Source of the DNA: Fen-183 sp963809425
GTDB lineage: Bacteria > Acidobacteriota > Thermoanaerobaculia > UBA5066
DNA length: 64,000 bases
Assembly (NCBI GenBank): GCA_963809425.1
Contig: CAWEJK010000004.1
Span: 1-64,000, forward strand
Direction: 5' to 3'
Shown: positions 52,874-59,658 of the stretch, piece by piece
Layout: every line of letters starts with the position of its first letter
Position numbering within the stretch: position 1 is the stretch's first letter
The notes under the pieces: model-generated
Databases searched by the model: none
The model's input: the letters and a program-made list of their open reading frames with translations, nothing else
What the model was told of the DNA's origin: nothing
Program-made: the position numbers and the translations under genes

Positions 52874-53473
52874 ATGCGTCGCCGCGCCTTCGCCCCCGCG
52901 CTCGCCTTCGCTCTCCTCGCGCCCGCCGCGAGGGGAGCGGGGCCGGTGCGATGGAGCGTCGCAGACGAGGCGCGGATGGCGGCCGCGGCGGCCTCCTGGG
53001 CGCCGCCGGACTTCAAGCGTCAGCTCGCGCGGCACAGCCGCCGGCTCATGCAGGGTGTGAGCGACGCGGCGGCCGCCGAAAGCGGCACGCGCGACGCGGC
53101 CGCCCATCGCGCCGCCGCGGCCCGCGGAGCGCGGGCGCTCGCCGAGGCCATCCGCAGGCACGCGGCGTTCGACGAAGTCGTTTATCAAGCGGGCGGCATC
53201 GTCCACGAGTTCGCGCTCGCGCTGCCGCCGCCGGCAGGCTCCGCCGCGGACGTCTCGAAGGCCGCCCGATTCCTCGGGTACACGGCGGAGCCGTTCGCGG
53301 CGCCCGAAATCCTGGCGGCGACGCCGCTTCCCGCGACGACCGCGCGCGAGCGCTGCGACGCGGCCGTCACCCTCTCGACCCGCCTCCTCGCGTGGATCTG
53401 GAAGGCGGCCGGAGGCGATGCCTCTTCCGTCGCGCAATACCCCGCCTCGAAAGGACCGTACACCGTCCCGTGA
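52874..53473 (+). CDS. Secreted hypothetical protein
   Basis: 199 aa, signal peptide MRRRAFAPALAFALLAPAARG. The mature part is mostly helical and histidine-containing (RQLARHSRRLMQG, IVHEFALALPPP), loosely like small zinc-dependent phospholipase/nuclease helical proteins, but no motif is decisive. Its TGA overlaps the purH GTG. Confidence 0.55.
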   Translation: MRRRAFAPALAFALLAPAARGAGPVRWSVADEARMAAAAASWAPPDFKRQLARHSRRLMQGVSDAAAAESGTRDAAAHRAAAARGARALAEAIRRHAAFDEVVYQAGGIVHEFALALPPPAGSAADVSKAARFLGYTAEPFAAPEILAATPLPATTARERCDAAVTLSTRLLAWIWKAAGGDASSVAQYPASKGPYTVP

Positions 53474-55014
53474 GTAACAACCGTCTCGCGCTTCTCTCCG
53501 TTTCCGATCGCACCGGCCTCGTCGATTTTGCCCGGACCCTCGCCGGGCTCGGCTTCGACCTCCTCTCGACGGGCGGGACGGCCGCGCATCTCGCGGCCGC
53601 CTCTCTCCCCGTCAAGAGCGTCGCAGACGTCACGGGTTTCCCCGAGGTCTTCGGCGGCCGCGTGAAGACGCTGCATCCGAAAGTCTTCGGCGGCATCCTG
53701 TTCGATCGCTCTGTCGACCGGGACGTCCTGGAAGCTTCGGGGAACGGCGTCTCGCCGATCGATCTCGTCGTCGTGAATCTCTACCCGTTCGAAGAGACCG
53801 CCGCGAAGGCCGGGGCGACGTTCGCGGAGGTGATCGAGAAGATCGACGTCGGCGGCCCGTCGCTTCTGCGCGCGGCCGCGAAGAACCACGCGCACGTCGG
53901 CGTCGTGTGCGACCCCGCCGACTACGCGGCCGTCGCCGCCGAGCTCGAGGCGAACGAAGGCACTCTGGGCGACGGGACACGGCGGCGCCTCGCCGCGAAG
54001 GTCTTCCGGCGCACCGCCGCGTACGACGCCGCGATCGCTCGCTGGTTTTCGGCCGCGACGGGCGAGACGTTTCCCGAGCGGCTGTCGCTCACGTTCTCGC
54101 TCGGGACCGGCCTCCGCTACGGAGAGAACCCGCACCAGAAGGCGTCCCTCTACGTCGATTCCGCCGCGGCCGCATCCGCCCTCTCGCGCTACCTTTTCGT
54201 GCAGGGGAAGGAGCTCTCGTACAACAACTTCCTCGACGCCGACGCGGCCCTCTACACGTCGCGCGTCGTGGGGACGAACGCCCTCACGATCGTGAAGCAC
54301 CGCATCCCCGCGGGGGCCGCGACGGCGCCCGCGATGGCCGAAGCCTTCGAGGCGGCCTGGGCGTCGGATCCCATCGCGGGTTTCGGAGGCGTCGTCGCCT
54401 ACACCGGGACTCTCGACTCCGCGGCCGCCGCCGCCCTCACGTCGCGCTTTCTCGAGGTGATCGTCGTCCACGAGGTCACGGACGACGCGAAGTCCGTCCT
54501 CGCGAAAAAGCCGAACCTCCGCGTCCTGACCGTCGACCGCGAAACGGCGCCGCGCCCGCGGCTCGAGGCGCGCGGCATAGACGGGGGCCTCCTCGTGCAG
54601 GAGGGCGACCTCGCTCCGGACGACGCGCCGGCCTGGAACGTCGTCACGAAGCGAGCCCCGAGCGACGCCGAGCGGCGCGCGATGCGCTTCGCGAATCTCG
54701 TCCTGCGCGGCGTCGTCTCGAACGGGATCGTGGTCGCCGGCGAGACCGCGACCTACGGCATCGGCGGCGGCCGCACGAGCCGCGTGGACGCGTGCCGCGA
54801 CGCGGTGAGCAAGGCCGGCGCCCGCGCGAAGGGCGCGGTCGCCGCCTCCGACGCGTTCTTCCCGTTTCCGGACGGCCTCGAGGTGCTCGCCGCGGCAGGG
54901 GTCACCGCCGTCGTCCAGCCCGGGGGCTCGATCAGGGACGCCGACGCCATCGCGGCGGCGGACGCGGCGGGGATCGCGATGGTGTTCACGGGGAAGAGAC
55001 ACTTCAGACATTGA
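53470..55014 (+). CDS. purH: Bifunctional AICAR transformylase/IMP cyclohydrolase
   Basis: 514 aa; last two steps of IMP synthesis. N-terminal MGS-like cyclohydrolase domain (LLSVSDRTGLVDFA, LSTGGTA, GRVKTLHPKVFGG); C-terminal transformylase (RYGENPHQKASLY, QGKELSYNNFLDADAA). The Lys-His of the active-site motif is kept (IVKHRIPAG), but the usual Asn-Pro-Cys-Gly after it reads Ile-Pro-Ala-Gly. The end, VFTGKRHFRH, is normal. GTG start coupled to the preceding gene. A repeat motif follows directly. Confidence 0.95.
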   Translation: MSNNRLALLSVSDRTGLVDFARTLAGLGFDLLSTGGTAAHLAAASLPVKSVADVTGFPEVFGGRVKTLHPKVFGGILFDRSVDRDVLEASGNGVSPIDLVVVNLYPFEETAAKAGATFAEVIEKIDVGGPSLLRAAAKNHAHVGVVCDPADYAAVAAELEANEGTLGDGTRRRLAAKVFRRTAAYDAAIARWFSAATGETFPERLSLTFSLGTGLRYGENPHQKASLYVDSAAAASALSRYLFVQGKELSYNNFLDADAALYTSRVVGTNALTIVKHRIPAGAATAPAMAEAFEAAWASDPIAGFGGVVAYTGTLDSAAAAALTSRFLEVIVVHEVTDDAKSVLAKKPNLRVLTVDRETAPRPRLEARGIDGGLLVQEGDLAPDDAPAWNVVTKRAPSDAERRAMRFANLVLRGVVSNGIVVAGETATYGIGGGRTSRVDACRDAVSKAGARAKGAVAASDAFFPFPDGLEVLAAAGVTAVVQPGGSIRDADAIAAADAAGIAMVFTGKRHFRH

Positions 55015-55027
55015 GAGAAGAAGAGAA

Positions 55028-55047
55028 GGATTTTCTTAGAAAGTGAA
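55028..55047 (+). repeat. Element I: single motif copy overlapping the lolA-like start
   Basis: GGATTTTCTTAGAAAGTGAA, preceded by an AG-rich run beginning right after the purH stop. The GTG inside it (55043) is the start codon of the next gene. Confidence 0.65.
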
Positions 55048-55744
55048 TACACCCCCGAGCATCCTGACCTCGCGACGCAAAGTGTTCTGCGCCGCCGTTC
55101 TCGGTTGTCTTCTCCCCTTCGAAGCACGGCCGGCGCAGCCGGCCGCGGCCGCATCTCCTTCTGCTGCAGCATCGCTCGACGCGAAAGCCATTCTTGCAAG
55201 CGTCCGAAAAGCCTATGCATCTTCCCCTTCCGTCAGCTGCACGTTCGTTCAGACGTACGCCCCCGCGGGGTTCGCCGAGACGGCGCCCGAGACCGGACGG
55301 CTCATCCTGCAGGCGCCCGACAGCGTGCGGTTCGACTACGACGGGCCGGAGGGCAAGGTCTTCACGTTCGACGGGAAGGCCGCCCGCCAGTACGTCGCGG
55401 CCGACCGGCAGCTCGTGCGGAGGACTCTCAGGCCGGAGGAGCGCGCGCGCCTGCCGCTCGTTTTTCTCGAGTCGCCCGAGGAGCTCCTCGCCCGCTACGC
55501 GGCGCGTGTCGCCCCGACGGACACGGGCCTCGTCGAGCTCACGCTCACGCCGCGCGCCGGCGCCGACCCGAAGTCGCTCACGCTCCTCGCGGCCGCGACG
55601 GGCGACGTGAAGAGGCTCATTCTCGTGGACGCCGCGGGCAACCGCACGGCGTTCACGTTCACGCAGAAGATGTCCGGTCCGAAGCGTCCGGACTCGGACT
55701 TTGCCCTCGCGCCCCCCGCGGGCACGAAGGTCCTCTCGGAGTGA
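55043..55744 (+). CDS. LolA-like outer-membrane lipoprotein carrier
   Basis: 233 aa. Signal peptide about residues 1-31 (FCAAVLGCLLPFEARPA). The mature part has the LolA pattern: CTFVQTYAPAGF, GRLILQAPDSVRFDYDGPEGKVFTFDG, then alternating strands to TQKMSGPKRPDSDFALAPPAGTKVL. It should shuttle lipoproteins from the inner to the outer membrane. The GTG start belongs to a repeat motif, so the initiation region was reshaped by that element. Confidence 0.8.
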   Translation: MNTPPSILTSRRKVFCAAVLGCLLPFEARPAQPAAAASPSAAASLDAKAILASVRKAYASSPSVSCTFVQTYAPAGFAETAPETGRLILQAPDSVRFDYDGPEGKVFTFDGKAARQYVAADRQLVRRTLRPEERARLPLVFLESPEELLARYAARVAPTDTGLVELTLTPRAGADPKSLTLLAAATGDVKRLILVDAAGNRTAFTFTQKMSGPKRPDSDFALAPPAGTKVLSE

Positions 55745-55748
55745 AGCC

Positions 55749-56240
55749 ATGGCCGACTCCACGTTCGACGTCGTCTCCGAAGTCAGCCTCCCCGAGGTCG
55801 CGAACGCCGTCGCGCAGGCCCAGAAGGAAACCGCGCAGCGCTACGACCTGAAAGGCAGCGCCGCCGGAATCGTGCAGCAGGACAAGGAGCTCACGCTCAC
55901 GGCGAACGACGAGTTCGGCCTGAAAGCCGTGACGGACATCCTCCAGACCAAGCTCGTGAAGCGCGGCGTGTCCCTGAAGTCCCTCGACTACGGCACGATC
56001 GAGCCCGCGACGAAGGGCACCGTGCGCCAGCTCGTCACGATCCGCCAGGGCATCGCGACCGAGAAGGCGCGGGAGATCGTGAAGGCGATCAAGGACAGCA
56101 AGCTGAAAGTGCAGGTCGCGATCCAGGGCGAGCAGCTGCGCGTCTCGGGCAAGAAGAAAGACGATCTGCAGGCCGTCATCGCGCTCCTCCGCGGCGCCGA
56201 CTTCGGCATCCCTCTCCAGTTCACGAATTTTCGCGGCTGA
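55749..56240 (+). CDS. yajQ: YajQ family nucleotide-binding protein
   Basis: 163 aa; two ferredoxin-like repeats, with FDVVSEVSLPEVANAV at the start and GIPLQFTNFRG at the end. Members bind nucleotides including cyclic di-GMP and affect virulence or stress regulation elsewhere. ATG 55749 lies four bases after the LolA-like stop. Confidence 0.93.
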   Translation: MADSTFDVVSEVSLPEVANAVAQAQKETAQRYDLKGSAAGIVQQDKELTLTANDEFGLKAVTDILQTKLVKRGVSLKSLDYGTIEPATKGTVRQLVTIRQGIATEKAREIVKAIKDSKLKVQVAIQGEQLRVSGKKKDDLQAVIALLRGADFGIPLQFTNFRG

Positions 56241-56346
56241 GGCCGGCCCCGCCGGAGGCCGCCGGCGGAATGAATCGCCTGACGCACCCGCATCCCCCGG
56301 CGGGCGTCCGCGCAGGAGGGAGGGGCGGTAAGATGCACCCGCCGAA

Positions 56347-57405
56347 ATGAGCCAGACCTCACTGAAAGACCGCTTGCTCGTCGCCACGCTTCCCGCCGAG
56401 GAGAAGGAAAACGGGCGGCGCCTTCTTTCGGCCCTCGCGCCGATCGAAGGCAAGCTGAAGCTCGTCGAAACGCGCCTCCAGGAGCGCACGCGTTCGGGGA
56501 TTCCGACGATCTCGCTCATCGGCGACTATCTCGTCGAAGGCGGCGGCAAGAGAATCCGGCCCGCGCTCCTCCTCCTCGGGTCGCATCTCCTCGGGTACGA
56601 AGGCGAGCGCGACGTGAGCTACGCCGCGATGATCGAGTTCATCCACACGGCGACGCTCGTCCACGACGACATCATCGACGACGCCGAGCTGCGCCGCGGC
56701 CGGCCGAGCGTGAATCGCCGCTGGGGGAACGAGCTGACCGTGCTTTTCGGCGATTTTCTCTACATGAAATCCATGGAGATCGCCCTGGAAGAGGGCGATC
56801 TGCGCGTTCTGCGCCTCCTGTCGGACGTGACGCTGCGCATGACGGAGGGCGAGATCATCGGCGCCGAGCGGCGGGGACTGCTCGACCTCACGCTCGACGG
56901 TTATCTCGACATCGTGCGCCGCAAGACGGCCCTGCTGTTCGCGGGCGCGTGCAAGATTCCCTCGTTCCTCGTGACGGAGGCGTTCGGCGAGACGCGCGAG
57001 ACATGGGGCGACAGGCTCTGGGAGTACGGAATGTCGCTCGGGATCGCGTTCCAGCTCCAGGACGACCTCCTCGACTACACGGCGAAGGAAGTCGACCTCG
57101 GCAAGCCGGTCCTTTCCGACCTGAAGGAGGGCAAGCTCACGCTGCCTCTCATCCTCTGCCTGCCTCACGCCACCCGCGCCGAGCGCAAGCTCGTGCAGAC
57201 GGTCGTCGCCGAGCAGGGATTCGACTCCGTGAGGCCGGAGCAGATCCTCGCGATCGTCCACCGCCTCTCCGCGCTCGAGCGCGGCCACGAAATGGTCGAG
57301 ACGCACGCCGAAAGGGCCCGGGAGATCGCCTCGAGCTTCCCGGAAACCGCGTCCCGGGAGGGCTTCCTCCTGGCTGCCGAATACGCCGCAAATCGGCGCA
57401 AGTAA
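56347..57405 (+). CDS. Polyprenyl diphosphate synthase
   Basis: 352 aa trans-prenyltransferase. The first aspartate-rich motif is LVHDDIIDDAELRRGRPS and the second FQLQDDLLDY; small residues before the first (HTATLV) suggest a long product such as octaprenyl diphosphate for quinone side chains, fitting the quinol-dependent cytochromes here. GGAGGGAGGGG lies about ten bases upstream of the ATG. Confidence 0.93.
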   Translation: MSQTSLKDRLLVATLPAEEKENGRRLLSALAPIEGKLKLVETRLQERTRSGIPTISLIGDYLVEGGGKRIRPALLLLGSHLLGYEGERDVSYAAMIEFIHTATLVHDDIIDDAELRRGRPSVNRRWGNELTVLFGDFLYMKSMEIALEEGDLRVLRLLSDVTLRMTEGEIIGAERRGLLDLTLDGYLDIVRRKTALLFAGACKIPSFLVTEAFGETRETWGDRLWEYGMSLGIAFQLQDDLLDYTAKEVDLGKPVLSDLKEGKLTLPLILCLPHATRAERKLVQTVVAEQGFDSVRPEQILAIVHRLSALERGHEMVETHAERAREIASSFPETASREGFLLAAEYAANRRK

Positions 57406-57649
57406 TTAAGAATAAATAGTTTACTTTCTTGGAATGAAAACAGGCCAATGCCTGAGTTCTGCCTAACGCTTGCCTCGCCATCGCTCCATACAGGCACTGT
57501 AGCCGAAATTAATAAGGCGCTTTCAAATAGATTCCTTCTTTTTTCTGGAATCTCCCTTGATTTCAGTATTCAGCGGTTCTAAGCTCTCCACAAGATATCG
57601 TGGGTTACAAATCAGCCCCCACAACTTCCGGGAACGGTCAGGAGAGCGA
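57406..57649. other. AT-rich intergenic region
   Basis: Markedly lower G+C than anything around it (for example TTAAGAATAAATAGTTTAC at the left end). It contains a short hairpin AGATTCC (57529-57535)/GGAATCT (57547-57553) with a T-rich loop. No gene or RNA was recognised; the right end carries the Shine-Dalgarno GGAGAG of the TPR gene. Confidence 0.4.
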
Positions 57650-58084
57650 ATGATCGAGAAGCTGTTCCGGTCCTTCCGGTCGCCTTTCAGCGCCTCGTCG
57701 CGCGAGGACTTCACCCTCGAGGAAGAGGTCGCGCTCTACCGCCACCGCGCCGAGGTCGCGCTGGAAGAGGAGCGCTACAACGACGCGCTCGTCTTCCTGG
57801 CGAAGATCCTGCGCCTCAACCCATACGACCTGCAGGCGCGCATGACGGTGGCCCACACGTATCACTACGCGCTTCAGGAACCGACGAAGGCCCTCCTCAC
57901 GTACGAAAAGGTCGTCGCCGCATCCGGGTACGACGAGTCGAACTCCTACTCCGTCGCGGCCCGCGAGGGCATCCGCGAGCTGGAGGGCGCGCTCGAGACG
58001 TCCGCGCTTCCCCTCCACGACCTCGTGGACGAAGAGGAATCCAGCGAAGAGACAAAAGGCCGTGCCCACATCGTGGCCGGATAG
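57650..58084 (+). CDS. Small tetratricopeptide-like protein
   Basis: 144 aa. ATG 57650 with GGAGAG four bases upstream. Two TPR-like helix pairs (VALEEERYNDALVFLAKILRLNPYDLQARM, then VAHTYHYALQEPTKALLTYEKVVAAS) follow a basic N-terminus. No export signal. Protein-protein scaffold by inference. Its 3' end overlaps the open frame of the next minus-strand gene by 139 bases. Confidence 0.7.
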   Translation: MIEKLFRSFRSPFSASSREDFTLEEEVALYRHRAEVALEEERYNDALVFLAKILRLNPYDLQARMTVAHTYHYALQEPTKALLTYEKVVAASGYDESNSYSVAAREGIRELEGALETSALPLHDLVDEEESSEETKGRAHIVAG

Positions 58085-58566
58085 CGGGCTCCCCCGAATC
58101 CCTTCTTCTCCATTCTCTTCAAGTCGTCATCGACCCGCCAGAGCGGGTCGGTGACGACGACCTTTTCGCGGGTTTCGAGGCGCAGCTTCAGCGACGCGAT
58201 GCCCTCGGGATGACTGAGGACGACGGCGAGCGCGTGGTCCCCGGCCGCGAGGGAGACCGCGAGGTCGGCGGCCCCGGTCCCTTTCGCGATCGCCCTGCCG
58301 TCCAGGAAAACGGTTCCGGACCCCACGGCCCGCAGCTTCAGGCGAGCGCCCGGTGCCGGGTTCTCCAGCCTGAACTGCTTCACGAAAGCCAGTTCGGCCG
58401 TCTCCCCGAGGCGCGCCTTCTCGTAGAAACCGATCCACCAGGCGCCCGGTAAGGGGTCGGTCACGCGCAACGCGACGGCCTGAACGACTCCGGCGACGCA
58501 AAGGAGAGCGACCGCCCACGCGAAAAGGCGGGCGGAAGACCGCCCCGAGGTCGTTGACGCGCTCAC
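57946..58566 (-). CDS. Hypothetical membrane-anchored protein
   Basis: 206 aa. N-terminal anchor (LFAWAVALLCVAGVVQAVAL) then a beta-sandwich-like periplasmic part (FRLENPAPGARLKLRAVGSGTVFLDGRAIAKG), reminiscent of carbohydrate-binding jelly-roll modules. The last ~45 residues, Ser/Arg-rich, overlap the TPR gene on the other strand and look like read-through beyond the true end near WRVDDDLKRMEKK. A lost stop or small shift around 58090 is possible. GTG start. Confidence 0.55.
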   Translation of the reverse strand: MSASTTSGRSSARLFAWAVALLCVAGVVQAVALRVTDPLPGAWWIGFYEKARLGETAELAFVKQFRLENPAPGARLKLRAVGSGTVFLDGRAIAKGTGAADLAVSLAAGDHALAVVLSHPEGIASLKLRLETREKVVVTDPLWRVDDDLKRMEKKGFGGARYPATMWARPFVSSLDSSSSTRSWRGSADVSSAPSSSRMPSRAATE

Positions 58567-58574
58567 GGGCGCGG

Positions 58575-59657
58575 ATGTTAGTATCGAACGTGCACCCGTC
58601 GGCGGCCACCCCCTCCCTCTCCTCGGTCGCCGTCATCCCCTCCCGCTACGGGGCGGAGCGTTTTCCGGGGAAACCGCTCCATCCGATCGCCGGAATTCCG
58701 ATGGTCGTGAGGGTCCTCGAAAGGGCGCAGAAGGCCAGGCGCGTCTCTCTCGTCCTCGTCGCGACGGACGACGAGCGGATCGCCCGGGTCGTCGAGTCCG
58801 CCGGCGGAAAGGCCGTGATGACCGATCCCGCCCTGCCGTCGGGAACCGACCGGGTCTTTGCCGCCGTCAAGGATCTCGACGTGCGCGTCGTCCTGAACGT
58901 GCAGGGCGACGAGCCGATGATGGATCCCGAGAACATGGACCGGGTGGCGGGGTTCCTCCTCGACCATCCCGAGTTTCCGCTCGCCACCGTCGCGCTGCCG
59001 ATCCGGGACCCGACCGAGATCGCGAACCCGAACAACGTGAAGGTCGTGCGCGGAGACGACGGGCGCGCCCTGTACTTCTCCCGCTCGCCTCTCCCCTACC
59101 GCCGGCGGGCCGAGCCGGGCCTCGCGACGCTCAAGCACCTCGGCCTCTACGGCTACCGCAAGGAAGCGCTCGCGAGATGGACGTCGCTCCCTCCGCATCC
59201 GCTCGAGCGCGCCGAGAGCCTCGAGCAGCTGCGCGCGCTCGCGGCAGGGATGGCGATGGCGGTCCTGGACGCAGCCTCTGATTCGATAGGTGTCGACACA
59301 TTGGAGGACGCGAAGAGAGTCGAAGAACTTCTTAGAAAGAACGAAGTAGAAGAAGAAAAGAAAGTCGGATATCCCCCGGATGCCCGGAGTCAAGGGCGCG
59401 CTTCGCGCGCCGCGCAGCGGTCGCGGACCCTTGACACCGGACATCCGGGGAAGAGATTGCATTTATCGGCGGCTGCATCAGCAGCCGCCGCATATGAGAA
59501 ATCCTCTTCTCCTCGGGTGGCTGCACCGGCAGCCGCCGAATATGAGAAACCCTCTTCTCCCCGGGCGGCTGCACCGGCAGCCGCCGCTTATGAGCAAGAA
59601 GAAAAACAGCGTGACCCGAGCCGAACCACCGACAGGACAGCCGTAGCGGAGGTGTAG
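58575..59657 (+). CDS. kdsB: CMP-Kdo synthetase with repeat-encoded C-terminal extension
   Basis: 3-deoxy-manno-octulosonate cytidylyltransferase, activating Kdo for lipopolysaccharide core. VAVIPSRYGAERFPGKPL binds CTP, NVQGDEPMM and VVRGDDGRALYFSRSPLPY follow, and the catalytic domain ends at IGVDTLEDAKRVEELL (about residue 255), the normal length of the family. Beyond it are about 105 extra residues coded by the composite repeat: a long hairpin then three 48-bp tandem units. ATG 58575 is used; GTG 58590 is also possible. Its end is one base from the pyrG start. Confidence 0.9.
   Translation: MLVSNVHPSAATPSLSSVAVIPSRYGAERFPGKPLHPIAGIPMVVRVLERAQKARRVSLVLVATDDERIARVVESAGGKAVMTDPALPSGTDRVFAAVKDLDVRVVLNVQGDEPMMDPENMDRVAGFLLDHPEFPLATVALPIRDPTEIANPNNVKVVRGDDGRALYFSRSPLPYRRRAEPGLATLKHLGLYGYRKEALARWTSLPPHPLERAESLEQLRALAAGMAMAVLDAASDSIGVDTLEDAKRVEELLRKNEVEEEKKVGYPPDARSQGRASRAAQRSRTLDTGHPGKRLHLSAAASAAAAYEKSSSPRVAAPAAAEYEKPSSPRAAAPAAAAYEQEEKQRDPSRTTDRTAVAEV
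59323..59620 (+). repeat. Element C: motif, long hairpin and three tandem 48-bp hairpin units in kdsB
   Basis: Starts with the purine-rich motif (GAACTTCTTAGAAAG at 59326-59340) and a GA run. Long hairpin 59374-59450: 14-bp outer stem CCCCGGATGCCCGG/CCGGACATCCGGGG (one mismatch) and GTCAAGGG/CCCTTGAC inside. Then short hairpins centred at 59478, 59526 and 59574, exactly 48 bases apart, each GGCGGCTGC-loop-GCAGCCGCC followed by TATGAG. The units encode a 16-residue repeat (AAASAAAAYEKSSSPR and variants). All in frame with kdsB. Confidence 0.85.
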
Positions 59658-59658
59658 C

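Noticed and set aside
57500..57560. GATTCC...GGAATC hairpin in the AT-rich spacer as another copy of the purine motif
   Set aside because: Similarity to the motif is weak (no TTCTTNGAAAGG core), so it was left as an unassigned hairpin.
59463..59590. Regular 48-bp repeats as a CRISPR array
   Set aside because: Only three units, spacers are nearly identical, units are translated in frame with kdsB, and no cas genes are present.
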